Under the pieces are notes generated by a model. The model was not told the origin of the DNA, ran no database searches, and was given only the letters and a program-made list of their open reading frames with translations. Position numbers and translations under genes: made by a program. Shown piece by piece: positions 33,604-41,801 of a stretch of DNA of 64,000 bases; positions within the stretch are counted from its first letter, which is position 1; every line of letters begins with the position of its first letter. Source of the stretch: Streptomyces sp. NBC_00377 (GTDB taxonomy: Bacteria; Actinomycetota; Actinomycetes; Streptomycetales; Streptomycetaceae); the NCBI RefSeq assembly GCF_036075115.1, contig NZ_CP107958.1, positions 7,750,001 through 7,814,000 of the forward strand. The letters run 5' to 3'.

Positions 33604-34512
33604 TCACTTCTCCTCGGCGTCGGAGTCGGCGTCGGCGCCGCGGACGTCGCCGGCATCGGCGCCGACGGCGGGAACGACCGTGTCGTCGCCGCTCCCGCCG
33701 CTCCCGCCGTCTTCGCCGCTCCCGCCGTCGACCTGGGCGCGGAGCACGTCGAAACGCTTCATGCGCTCCAGCACCTCCTCGGCCGTCGGCTGCTCCATCT
33801 CGTCCACGATCCGTCCGTCCGCCAGGAAGAGCACCAGGTCGGAGTGGGCTGCGGCGCCCGGGTCATGGGTGACCATGACGACGGTCTGCCCCAGATCGTC
33901 GACGGCCTCCCGCAGGAACGCGAGGACCTCCAGCCCGGCGCGCGAGTCCAGGTTGCCGGTCGGTTCGTCGGCGAAGATCAGCTCGGGGCGGGAGGCGAGC
34001 GCCCGGGCGCAGGCGACCCGCTGCTGCTGGCCGCCGGACAGCTGCGACGGCCGGTGCTTCAGCCGGTCGCGCAGGCCCAGTGTGTCGATCACCTGGTCCA
34101 GCCACTCCCGGTCGGGCTTCTGCCCCGCGATGTCCATGGGCAGGGTGATGTTCTCGGCGGCGTTGAGCGTCGGGATGAGGTTGAACGACTGGAACATGAA
34201 CCCGATCCGGTCCCGTCGCAGCCGGGTGAGCTCCCGATCCTTCAGGCCGGTGATCTCGGTGTCGCCGAGCCACACCTGACCGGCCGAGACCGTGTCGAGG
34301 CCCGCCAGACAGTGCATCAGGGTCGACTTCCCGGAGCCGGACGGGCCCATGACGGCGGTGAAGCGGCCGCGCGCGATGTCCACGTCCACCGAGTCCAGGG
34401 CGAGCACCGCGGTCTCGCCCGAGCCGTACGCCTTGGTCAGACCGCGGGCGCGGGCCGCGATCCCGCCGGCCGGGGCCAGGCCGGGGGCGTGCTCCGCAGC
34501 AGGTGTGGACAA
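33604..34512 (-). CDS. ABC transporter ATPase (MacB/LolD type)
   Basis: A 302-residue ATPase: Walker A GPSGSGKST (about 56-64), Q-loop FMFQSFNLIP, signature LSGGQQQRVACARAL, Walker B LIFADEPTGNLDS and H-loop VTHDP. A glycine/aspartate-rich tail (GGSGEDGGSGGSGDD) extends beyond the usual 230-250 residue length. The start is TTG at 34512, supported by GAGGAGG seven bases upstream. It pairs with the downstream FtsX-type permease. Confidence 0.94.
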   Translation of the reverse strand: MSTPAAEHAPGLAPAGGIAARARGLTKAYGSGETAVLALDSVDVDIARGRFTAVMGPSGSGKSTLMHCLAGLDTVSAGQVWLGDTEITGLKDRELTRLRRDRIGFMFQSFNLIPTLNAAENITLPMDIAGQKPDREWLDQVIDTLGLRDRLKHRPSQLSGGQQQRVACARALASRPELIFADEPTGNLDSRAGLEVLAFLREAVDDLGQTVVMVTHDPGAAAHSDLVLFLADGRIVDEMEQPTAEEVLERMKRFDVLRAQVDGGSGEDGGSGGSGDDTVVPAVGADAGDVRGADADSDAEEK

Positions 34513-34623
34513 GGCTGCCTCCTCGCTCGTACGGACGTGCCGACTGAATGCCGGTGTTCCTGCCGGCCCGAGCGTAGTGTGACCCGGCGCACACCAGGTA
34601 TCGCTTTTCGAACCCGAGCGCCC

Positions 34624-34653
34624 TTGCCGTTGCTAGCATTCTGGCGCTAGCGT
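34624..34653 (+). promoter_or_regulatory. Toxin-antitoxin promoter with GCTAGC operator repeats
   Basis: Two self-complementary GCTAGC hexamers (34632-34637 and 34646-34651) are spaced 14 bases apart. The second overlaps a possible -10 TAGCGT (34648-34653), six bases before the antitoxin ATG, with TTGCCG at 34624-34629 as a possible -35 (18-base spacing). This is the layout expected for autoregulation by a ribbon-helix-helix antitoxin. Confidence 0.55.
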
Positions 34654-34659
34654 CTAGGT

Positions 34660-34902
34660 ATGGCGAAGACCCAGCTGAACGTACGCGTCGACGAGGGCAC
34701 GGCCCGGGCCGCCCGCGAGCGGGCCACCGCCCGCGGCATGAGCGTCAACCGCTACATAGAGGAGCTGGTCAGACAGGACGCGGGCGAGGTCGGCCACACG
34801 TTCGTCGAGGCCGCCAGCGACTTCATGAAGCAGTACGAGGCGGTCTTCGTCGAGGAGTTCGGCGCCGAACGCGAGGGCGGCACGCGCGAAGGTCGCCGCT
34901 GA
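34660..34902 (+). CDS. Ribbon-helix-helix antitoxin
   Basis: An 80-residue protein. TQLNVRVDEGTARAARERATARGMSVNRYIEELVRQD (about 4-41) is a typical RHH fold: a short beta strand, then two helices. The C-terminal half is acidic and helical, as in antitoxins that wrap their toxin. Five bases separate its stop from the Fic-like gene start, so the two are co-expressed. Self-repression through the upstream GCTAGC repeats is likely. Confidence 0.85.
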   Translation: MAKTQLNVRVDEGTARAARERATARGMSVNRYIEELVRQDAGEVGHTFVEAASDFMKQYEAVFVEEFGAEREGGTREGRR

Positions 34903-34906
34903 TCCC

Positions 34907-35281
34907 TTGAGCGAACTGCGCATCGACCTCGCCTGGCTTCTCATGCTCGCCGAACAGAACACTCCTGGAGACCCCCAGGTCACCGACTGGGGGGCGCTGG
35001 TCGCGGCCGTGGCGCGGCACCAGGCCGAGATATTCGACGTCCCCGTCTACGACGACGCGCCGGCCCGCGCCGCCGCGCTGCTCCAGCTCCTCATCCACGT
35101 CCCCGCACTGGAGCGCTCCAACGCCCTGTTCGCCTGCGCCGTCGCCTACGCCTATCTCGTCGCCAGCGGGCTGAAGGTGGCGACCTCGCCCGAACAGGTC
35201 CGCGATCTGGCCCGCCTGGTCAAGAACGGGGAGGCGTCGGTGGCCGACATCGCGCAGGAACTGCGCCAGTGGAGTGCGTGA
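34907..35281 (+). CDS. Fic/Doc-like toxin component, degenerate motif
   Basis: A 124-residue all-helical protein placed like a toxin behind an RHH antitoxin. YDDAPARAAALLQLLIH and RSNALFACAVAYAYLVASG resemble the Doc/Fic helices around the catalytic loop. The canonical HxFx(D/E)GN(K/G)R motif is degraded: the aligned text is PALERSNAL, keeping only the Asn, with no His or Arg. Classical AMPylation or phosphorylation is therefore doubtful. The TTG start at 34907 is the first in frame. It converges with a methyltransferase gene 4 bases away, with no terminator visible. Confidence 0.7.
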   Translation: MSELRIDLAWLLMLAEQNTPGDPQVTDWGALVAAVARHQAEIFDVPVYDDAPARAAALLQLLIHVPALERSNALFACAVAYAYLVASGLKVATSPEQVRDLARLVKNGEASVADIAQELRQWSA

Positions 35282-35285
35282 ACCC

Positions 35286-35972
35286 TCACTCCGGTGCTGC
35301 GGGCCGCCAGGCGGCCCCGGTCACGCAGTAGGAGAACGGCAGCCGCGGCCCCTTCTCCGGCAGCGTCATCCGCCGGTACGGGCCCAGCTCGAACCCGGCG
35401 TCCCGGAGCGCGCCGACCGCGTCGCGGGTGAGCCGGCAGCCGCCGGCCAGGTGCGGCCACACCGTCCGGTCCAGGGCGCGCTGGGTGAGCCGCATCGCCC
35501 GGCCGCCGCCGGGCCCGTGCTCGAGGAACCGCACCTCGCCGCCGGGCCGCAGCACCCGCCGCAGCTCGGCGAGGGCGCGCGGCAGGTCCCGCACGCTGCA
35601 CAGCACCAGCGAGACCACCGCCGCGTCGAAGGCCTCGCTCTTGACGGGCAACGCCTCGGCGGTCCCCGGCACCACGTCGACGGGCACGTCGGCGCGCACG
35701 GCCGCTTCCAGGGCCGGCCGGCGCAGTCCGCGCTCCGGTTCGATCGCGACGACCTCCGAGACGGCTCCGGGGTAGTGCGCGAAGTTCAGCCCGTTGCCCG
35801 CCCCGACCTCGACGACCCGGCCGGAGAGCCCGGCGAGCAGCCGGTCGCGCACCCCGGCCAGGCCCGCTTCTGTCTCCGCGGCCGTTGCGAGCCGGGCGTA
35901 GCAGCGGGCGAACAGCGGATGGTGGACCTGATCACCGGGCGCCTGTGGGGAACCGGTGGACCGTAGCGGCAT
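35286..35972 (-). CDS. Class I SAM-dependent methyltransferase
   Basis: A 228-residue methyltransferase of the UbiE/COQ5-like group: motif I RVVEVGAGNGLNF, motif II VVAIEPE, VPGTAEALPVKSEAFDAAVVSLVLCSV and LRPGGEVRFLEHG. The acceptor is unknown. ATG 35972 follows GGGAGG by five bases; the longer upstream frame lacks a site. Confidence 0.9.
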   Translation of the reverse strand: MPLRSTGSPQAPGDQVHHPLFARCYARLATAAETEAGLAGVRDRLLAGLSGRVVEVGAGNGLNFAHYPGAVSEVVAIEPERGLRRPALEAAVRADVPVDVVPGTAEALPVKSEAFDAAVVSLVLCSVRDLPRALAELRRVLRPGGEVRFLEHGPGGGRAMRLTQRALDRTVWPHLAGGCRLTRDAVGALRDAGFELGPYRRMTLPEKGPRLPFSYCVTGAAWRPAAPE

Positions 35973-35989
35973 GGCAGCCTCCCGGGCAG

Positions 35990-36027
35990 GACGGGCCTGT
36001 CGGGATTCTTCCCCGGACAGGCCCGTC
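35990..36027 (-). terminator. Hairpin terminator after lipase gene
   Basis: GACGGGCCTGTC (35990-36001) and GACAGGCCCGTC (36016-36027) form a perfect 12-bp stem, extended inward by GGG/CCC, 41 bases after the lipase stop on the minus strand. Confidence 0.7.
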
Positions 36028-36067
36028 GCACCCCCGCTGCCGCGTTCGCGCGGGGTCACCGCGCCCC

Positions 36068-36754
36068 TCACCGGACGAAGTCGCGCACCTTTTCGTATAC
36101 GCCGTGGTCGTTGTTCATGGCGTCGTGCGAGATGCACCCGACGCCGACGTTCGTGGCCCCGCTCAGCAGCGCCGAGGAGTCCGGGTCGATGGCCGCGTCG
36201 CAGTTCGACCAGTAGGTCGCGTAGCTGACGCTGCCCGGGGTCTCGTCACCGGAGTTGAGCGCGGTGACGTACGAACTGCCCGTGACCATCTCGGCGCACG
36301 AGGTGTAGAGCCAGCTGCACCACGAGGCGACCGACGTCCCGTGGTTGGTGCCCGCGACCGAGACGAAGTCGTCCACGTACGCGGTCCCGCCGAGGTTCTT
36401 GAGGTAGTAGCGGGAGCTGAGCGCGCCCATGGAGTGGATGACGACGTCGACCTTGGCCGCGCCGGTCCTCGCCAGCACTTTCTTGATCTCGGTGGCCAGC
36501 TGGGAGGCGGTGGTGGCGTTCGACTGGGACCAGCTGTACGACCAGGCGTCCAGCTCGGCGGCCGTGTAGCCGTCGGCCTTGAAGTCCGCGACCCAGTCGT
36601 CCCAGCTGCTGGAGGAACTGCTGATGCCGTGCACGAAGACGATCGGGTCGTGGGTCGCGGCGTGGGCGGTGGGGGCGGAGAAGGACAGTGACAGAAGGAG
36701 CGATGAGACCACGGCCGAGAGAGCCGCGGCGATGCGACGCTTGGGGCGCTGCAT
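36068..36754 (-). CDS. Secreted lipase (alpha/beta hydrolase)
   Basis: A 228-residue extracellular lipase. A signal peptide covers about residues 1-32 (positive MQRPKRR, hydrophobic core, cleavage near AHA-A). The mature part starts HDPIVFVHGISSSSSSWDDW (oxyanion motif); the nucleophile elbow is VIHSMGALSSR, and the catalytic His is in NNDHGVYEKV. Three Cys pairs suit an exported enzyme. AGGAGG precedes ATG 36754. It is divergent from a large LuxR-type gene, the arrangement of Streptomyces lipase/activator pairs. Confidence 0.9.
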   Translation of the reverse strand: MQRPKRRIAAALSAVVSSLLLSLSFSAPTAHAATHDPIVFVHGISSSSSSWDDWVADFKADGYTAAELDAWSYSWSQSNATTASQLATEIKKVLARTGAAKVDVVIHSMGALSSRYYLKNLGGTAYVDDFVSVAGTNHGTSVASWCSWLYTSCAEMVTGSSYVTALNSGDETPGSVSYATYWSNCDAAIDPDSSALLSGATNVGVGCISHDAMNNDHGVYEKVRDFVR

Positions 36755-36824
36755 GATGCCTCCTGAAACGTGTGGGGTTGCCAGGAGTGTCCAGCCGGGT
36801 CTACGCGCGCCGCATCGGTGTAAT

Positions 36825-36857
36825 CGCCAGTCTTTACGGTTCAAGTAACCCGCCAGT
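36825..36857. promoter_or_regulatory. CGCCAGT direct repeats between lipase and LuxR genes
   Basis: CGCCAGT occurs at 36825-36831 and 36851-36857, 26 bases apart on the same strand, in the 115-base gap between the divergent genes. Direct repeats suit binding by a LuxR-type activator dimer. There is no further support. Confidence 0.3.
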
Positions 36858-36869
36858 AACGTCAGTTGT

Positions 36870-39296
36870 GTGGTGACATCGGTGAACCCCCCGCCTCTGG
36901 ACCGCACTTCGCCACCGACGCCCCCGGACACGGGCCCGCGCCAGGGCCCGCCGCTGTCCGCCGGCGTCCGCGTGCGGGTGCTGCGCCTCGTCCACGGCGA
37001 TCCGCGCGCCGCCGCGGAACTCCTCGCGCGGCTGACCGAACGCCAGGCGGTCGGCCTCGACCCACTGCCGGCCGAACCCGCCGACCTCGCCCCCGAGACG
37101 CTGCGCGCCCACCGCGCCGAGGTCCGCGCGCTCCCCGACGGCACCCGGCTGGTGCTGCTGCTGGCGGCTGCCGACCAGTACCCGGTGGCCACCCACGCCT
37201 TCCTGCGCGCCGTCGCCGCCGGCCGCCTGGACACCCGGCCCCTGGAGGCTGCCGAGGCGGCCGGGATCGCCTGCGCGACGGCCGGCGGAGTCGGCTTCCG
37301 CGACGCCTGGACCCGGATCGCCGCCTACGAGACGGCCGCCCCGGCCGACCGGCGCGACGCCCACCGACTGCTCGCCCGGGTCCTGCACGGCCCGGCGGAG
37401 GCGCCCCGTCGGGCCTGGCACCGGGGCGCCGCCGCGCTCGGGCCCAGCGCGCGACTCGCCGTGGAACTGACGGCGGCGGCCGCCCGGGCACGCGCCGCCG
37501 GCGACCCGGCGCTCTCCGGCACCCTCGCCGAACGCGCCGCCGTGCTCTGTGAGGACCCCCGCGAACGGTCCCGCCTCCTCGCCCACGCGGCGGCCGACGC
37601 CTGGCACTGCGGGGACGGCGACCGGTCCCGCGCACTGGCGGCCCGCACCGACGCCGACACCCTCACCGGCATCCTCGCCCTGCGAACGGGGCACGCGGGG
37701 GAGGCGTTCGACGCCCTGCTGGCCGGAGCGGCGCGGGCCGCGGGCAGGGTCACCGAGGCCGCCGAGGCGGCTGAGGTCACCGGGTCCGGCCGGACCGTCG
37801 ACTCCGCCGAGGCCGCGGAGCCCGGCGCCGGCGCCGGCCATGCCGGGGGCGCCGGGTCCGGCCGGCCCGCCCCGCCTGCCCCGGCGGCGGGTGACGGCGG
37901 GGTCGAGGGAGCGGTCGTGGTTGCCGGGTCTGCCCTCGGTGCCGGGGGTTCGGGGGCCGTGGCGGCCGCCGTCGCCGGGGCGGAGGGTGTCGGGCCCGCC
38001 GCGCACTTCCTGGCGCGGGCCGCCGAGGCCGCCGTCTACACCGGGGACCTGCGCCGATGCCGTGAAGCGGCGCATGTGGCACGGCAGTCGGGCATCGACC
38101 CGCCGGGTGTGCTCGGCGGGATCGCCGCGGCCGTCGACGGGCGTTACGAGGACGCACGCCACCTGCTGGAGGCCGCCGCCGGGCGGTGCGGCCCGGGCGG
38201 GGACCCCACCCTCCTCCTGCACGCGGGCATCGCCGCGCTGATGCTCGGCGACCACACCCGCGCCGCCACCGCCACGGTCCGGGCGGCCGCCGCTGCCCGG
38301 GCCCGGGGCACCACGGCACTCGTGTCCCAGGCGATGGAGTTCCGCGCCTACGCCGACTTCTGGACCGGCCGCCCGCGCGCCGCGGAGGCAGCCGCCCTGG
38401 ACGCCCTGCGACAGGCGTACGCCACCGGCCAGGACAACGGCGCCTGCCATCTGCAGGCCGCCCTCGCGATGTTCGCCGCCCTCACCGGCGACGAGGGCCT
38501 GTGCCGGGAGCGGGCCGCCGCCGCCCGGTCCTACGCCCTCGCCCACGCCCTGGGTCTGCCCGCTGCCCTGGCGCAGTGGGCGCTCGCCTTCCTCGACCTC
38601 GGTTCGAGCCGCTTCGACGCAGCCGCGGCGCGGCTGCGGGCGCTCGCCGCCTCGGGCCCGGGCCACGGCCACCGGGCCATCCGCCACCTGGCCACCCCGC
38701 ACTATGTCGAAGCCGCCGTCCGCACCGGCGAGACCCGGGTCGCACGGGCCGCGCACGCCGACTACGAGCGCTGGGCCCGTGCCGTCGGCAGCGCCGACGA
38801 CCTCGCACTCAGCGCCCGCTGCCGGGCCCTGCTCACACCGGGCGCCGACGCCCTCGAGCACTACCGGGCGGCCCTCGATCTGCACGCCGAGGGCACCCGC
38901 GCCGTCGAACGCGCCCGCACGGAACTGCTGTTCGGCAGCGCGCTGCGCAGACTGCGCCGGCGCGCGGAGGCCCGTGACCGGCTGCACAGCGCCCTCGAGG
39001 CGTTCGACGCCTTCGACGCGCCGCACTGCGCCGAGAGCGCCCGCGCCGAGCTCCGCGCGCTCGGCGCCCCCGCGGACCCCGCCCGCGGCGGCCGGCGCCC
39101 GACGGCCGATCTGACCGCCCAGCAGCTCCTGGTCGCCCGCATGGCAGCCGACGGCGCCACGAACCGGGAGATCGCCACCCGCCTCGCCCTCAGCCCCCGC
39201 ACCATCGACCACCACCTGCGGGGTGTCTTCACCCGCCTGGGCATCCGCTCCCGCATCGAACTCGTGCGGCTGCTCGCGGACGCGGACGACGGCTAG
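36870..39296 (+). CDS. Large LuxR-family regulator beside lipase
   Basis: An 808-residue protein whose last 65 residues are a LuxR/GerE helix-turn-helix (LTAQQLLVARMAADGATNREIATRLALSPRTIDHHLRGVFTRLG). The middle is TPR-like alpha-helical repeat. Streptomyces LipR-type activators usually have an N-terminal P-loop ATPase; here no Walker A motif is present, so it looks like a shortened form. About residues 295-376 are a Gly/Ala/Glu low-complexity insert. The GTG at 36870 has no clear ribosome site. Activation of the divergent lipase is inferred from position. Confidence 0.85.
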   Translation: MVTSVNPPPLDRTSPPTPPDTGPRQGPPLSAGVRVRVLRLVHGDPRAAAELLARLTERQAVGLDPLPAEPADLAPETLRAHRAEVRALPDGTRLVLLLAAADQYPVATHAFLRAVAAGRLDTRPLEAAEAAGIACATAGGVGFRDAWTRIAAYETAAPADRRDAHRLLARVLHGPAEAPRRAWHRGAAALGPSARLAVELTAAAARARAAGDPALSGTLAERAAVLCEDPRERSRLLAHAAADAWHCGDGDRSRALAARTDADTLTGILALRTGHAGEAFDALLAGAARAAGRVTEAAEAAEVTGSGRTVDSAEAAEPGAGAGHAGGAGSGRPAPPAPAAGDGGVEGAVVVAGSALGAGGSGAVAAAVAGAEGVGPAAHFLARAAEAAVYTGDLRRCREAAHVARQSGIDPPGVLGGIAAAVDGRYEDARHLLEAAAGRCGPGGDPTLLLHAGIAALMLGDHTRAATATVRAAAAARARGTTALVSQAMEFRAYADFWTGRPRAAEAAALDALRQAYATGQDNGACHLQAALAMFAALTGDEGLCRERAAAARSYALAHALGLPAALAQWALAFLDLGSSRFDAAAARLRALAASGPGHGHRAIRHLATPHYVEAAVRTGETRVARAAHADYERWARAVGSADDLALSARCRALLTPGADALEHYRAALDLHAEGTRAVERARTELLFGSALRRLRRRAEARDRLHSALEAFDAFDAPHCAESARAELRALGAPADPARGGRRPTADLTAQQLLVARMAADGATNREIATRLALSPRTIDHHLRGVFTRLGIRSRIELVRLLADADDG

Positions 39297-39370
39297 GGCG
39301 TTCAGGCCGCCGCCGTGCGCGTATTCGAAGATCGTTGTGTGCCTGTCATGCGCACAACATTCCGTGTCAC

Positions 39371-39600
39371 AACGGAGACCGCAGGGAGGACCTGTACGCC
39401 CGTGACAAGGCAGGCGTCCTCTGGTTCTACGGGCCGGGGCAACGGTACCTTCGGCACACGGGTCCGGGTCGGCAGCGGCTGGAACGCCATGCGCGAGATC
39501 AGCTCGGCGGGCGACCTGACCGGTGACGGCCGCAGGGACCTGCTGGCCCGCGACACCGCCGGAAAGCTGTGGCTGTACCCGGGCAACGGCAAGGGCGTCC
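39371..39600 (+). pseudogene. Fragment of a secreted FG-GAP/VCBS repeat protein, frameshifted
   Basis: Two adjacent FG-GAP repeats can be read: GDRREDLYARDKAGVLWFYG in one frame from 39371, then, after a shift near 39435, GNGTFGTRVRVGSGWNAMRE and GDLTGDGRRDLLARDTAGKLWLYPGNGKG in another frame to about 39600. These are standard repeats of Streptomyces secreted beta-propeller proteins. There is no start, signal peptide or intact frame. The rest of 39297-39777 (convergent LuxR and bioD ends) holds nothing else recognisable. Confidence 0.8.
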
Positions 39601-39777
39601 GTCCGCGTCCTCTGACGCGTCGGTGCCGGAGCAGACGTACGCCTGACAGGGCGGGCCGGACGAGGACGGTCGCAACGGTGGGGAGTCCGGGGGTGTCGCC
39701 GCCCCCGTTCTCCCCTCCTCCCCGCCCCGCCCTCCGGGTCTCTCCCCGGGGCCCACACGGCGATCGGGCGAAGGACC

Positions 39778-40506
39778 CTACGCCCCTGAACCCGTCCGCG
39801 CCCGGAAGGCCTCCGCCTCCCAGGTCCCGTCCAGCCGGGGCGCCAGCCAACCCGGCGCCACGGTGCGGAAGTCGGCGGGTGCGAGCGCGCCGGCCCCCGA
39901 GGGCAGCGCCCCCAGCAGCGGCGCCCCGGCCACCTCCGGCAGGTCCGCGACATTGCAACGGGACGCCAGATCCGGGGAGTCGGGCCAGCTCCCGATCACC
40001 AGACCCAACAACTCCACTTCCCGCGACCGTAGTTCACGGGCCGTCAGCTCCGTGACGTTCAGCGTGCCCAGCCCCGCCGAGGCCACGACCAGCACCGGCG
40101 CCCGCAGCAGCTGCGCCGCGTCGGCCAGCGTTGCGCCCGCCTCGTCGAACCGTACGAGGAGGCCGCCCGCCCCCTCCACGAGCACCAGATCATGGCCGAC
40201 GGCCAGCTTCTGCGCCGCCTCGGCGACGTCGTGGGGCCGCACCGGCGCCAAGCCCGCCCGCCGCGCCGCCGTCGCCGGGGCCAACGGCTCGGGATAGCGG
40301 GCGACCTCGACCGCCGTCACCGCGCCCGCGAGCCGGGCGACCTCGTCGGCGTCCCCGCACTCGTCCGCCCGCACCCCGGTCTGCGCGGCCTTGAGAACGG
40401 CCACCGACCGCCCGGCCGCGAGCGCCGACGCGGCGATCGCGGCCGTCGTGACCGTCTTGCCGACCTCCGTACCCGTCCCCGTGATCACCAGGATCGGCAT
40501 GTTCAT
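39778..40506 (-). CDS. bioD: Dethiobiotin synthetase
   Basis: A 242-residue BioD: P-loop GTGTEVGKTVTT at about 9-20, LKAAQTGV, VEGAGGLLVRF and VASAGLGTLN are the family landmarks. It closes the ureido ring of dethiobiotin from DAPA, CO2 and ATP, the third step of the late pathway. ATG 40506 overlaps the bioA stop by four bases (ATGA), so it is co-translated as the last gene of bioB-bioA-bioD. Confidence 0.95.
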   Translation of the reverse strand: MNMPILVITGTGTEVGKTVTTAAIAASALAAGRSVAVLKAAQTGVRADECGDADEVARLAGAVTAVEVARYPEPLAPATAARRAGLAPVRPHDVAEAAQKLAVGHDLVLVEGAGGLLVRFDEAGATLADAAQLLRAPVLVVASAGLGTLNVTELTARELRSREVELLGLVIGSWPDSPDLASRCNVADLPEVAGAPLLGALPSGAGALAPADFRTVAPGWLAPRLDGTWEAEAFRARTGSGA

Positions 40507-41801
40507 CCCTCCCGCGCCGCGGCACACACCGCGCGCGCGATCCGTGCCACGTCCGTGTCGTCGGTGACGTACGGCGGCATCGTGTAGACCAGGTCGCGGA
40601 ACGGCCGCAGCCAGACGCCCTCGCGCACGGCGGCCCGGGTGGCGGCCGCCATGCCCGCGTCGTCGAGGGGGTGGTCGAGCTGGACCACACCGATCGCGCC
40701 GAGGACCCGGACGTCCCGCACACCGGGGATCTCCACCGCCGCCGCGAGGCCCTCCCGCAGCCCCGCCTCGATCCGCTTGACCTCCGCGAGCCAGTCCTGT
40801 GCGAGCAGCAGCTCGATCGAGGCACAGGCGACGGCCGCGGCGAGCGGGTTGCCCATGAACGTCGGCCCGTGGGCCAGGACCGGCACCTCGCCCCGCGAGA
40901 TCCCGTCGGCCACCCGGGAGGTGCACAGGGCCGCCGCCATCGTCAGATAGCCGCCGGTCAGCGCCTTGCCGACGCACATCACATCCGGTGTCACCGCGGC
41001 GTGCTCCGCCGCGAACAGCGCACCGGTGCGCCCGAACCCGGTCGCGATCTCGTCGAACACCAGCAGCACGTCGTGCGCGTCGCACGCCTCGCGCAGCACC
41101 CGCAGGTAGCCGGGGGAGTGGAACCGCATCCCGCCCGCGCCCTGCACCACCGGCTCCACGATGACCGCGGCCAGTTCGTCGGCGTGCCGCCCGATCGCCT
41201 CGCGCAGCAGGTCGGCGTACGCCTCGTCGAACTCGGCGGGAGGCGGGTCCACGAAGACCTGCCGGGGCAGCACCCCGGTCCACAGGTCGTGCATCCCGCC
41301 CTCGGGATCGCACACGGACATCGGCTGCCAGGTGTCGCCGTGGTAGCCGCCGCGCCAGGTCAGCAGGCGCTGCTTGGCCGGGCGGCCCAGCGAGCGCCAG
41401 TACTGAAGGCACATCTTCACCGCGACCTCGACCGACACCGACCCCGAGTCGGCGAGGAAGACATGCTCGAGACCGTCGGGTGACATGTCGACAAGGAGCT
41501 TCGCCAGGCGGACGGCGGGCTCGTGGGTGAGCCCGCCGAACATCAGATGACTCATCCGGCCCAGCTGCTCGCGCACGGCCTCGTTGAGCACCGGGTGGTT
41601 GTAGCCGTGGATCGCCGACCACCAGGACGCCATGCCGTCCACCAGCTCGCCCGAGCCGTCCGCCGGCCGCAGCCGGACCCCGCTCGCCGACTCCACCACG
41701 AGCGGCTCGGCCCGGCCGGGCATCGGACCGTACGGATGCCATACGTGCCGCCGGTCGAGCTCCAACAGTTCGGAGACGCCGAGCGGGGACCGCTCAGGCA
41801 T
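40503..41801 (-). CDS. bioA: Adenosylmethionine-8-amino-7-oxononanoate aminotransferase
   Basis: A 432-residue class III aminotransferase that uses SAM as amino donor to make DAPA from KAPA. HVWHPYGPM and MASWWSAIHGYNHP are BioA-specific; the PLP Asp is in LLVFDEIATGFGRTG and the Schiff-base Lys in CVGKALTGGYLTM. ATG 41801 overlaps the bioB stop by eight bases (ATGCCTGA). Confidence 0.96.
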   Translation of the reverse strand: MPERSPLGVSELLELDRRHVWHPYGPMPGRAEPLVVESASGVRLRPADGSGELVDGMASWWSAIHGYNHPVLNEAVREQLGRMSHLMFGGLTHEPAVRLAKLLVDMSPDGLEHVFLADSGSVSVEVAVKMCLQYWRSLGRPAKQRLLTWRGGYHGDTWQPMSVCDPEGGMHDLWTGVLPRQVFVDPPPAEFDEAYADLLREAIGRHADELAAVIVEPVVQGAGGMRFHSPGYLRVLREACDAHDVLLVFDEIATGFGRTGALFAAEHAAVTPDVMCVGKALTGGYLTMAAALCTSRVADGISRGEVPVLAHGPTFMGNPLAAAVACASIELLLAQDWLAEVKRIEAGLREGLAAAVEIPGVRDVRVLGAIGVVQLDHPLDDAGMAAATRAAVREGVWLRPFRDLVYTMPPYVTDDTDVARIARAVCAAAREG

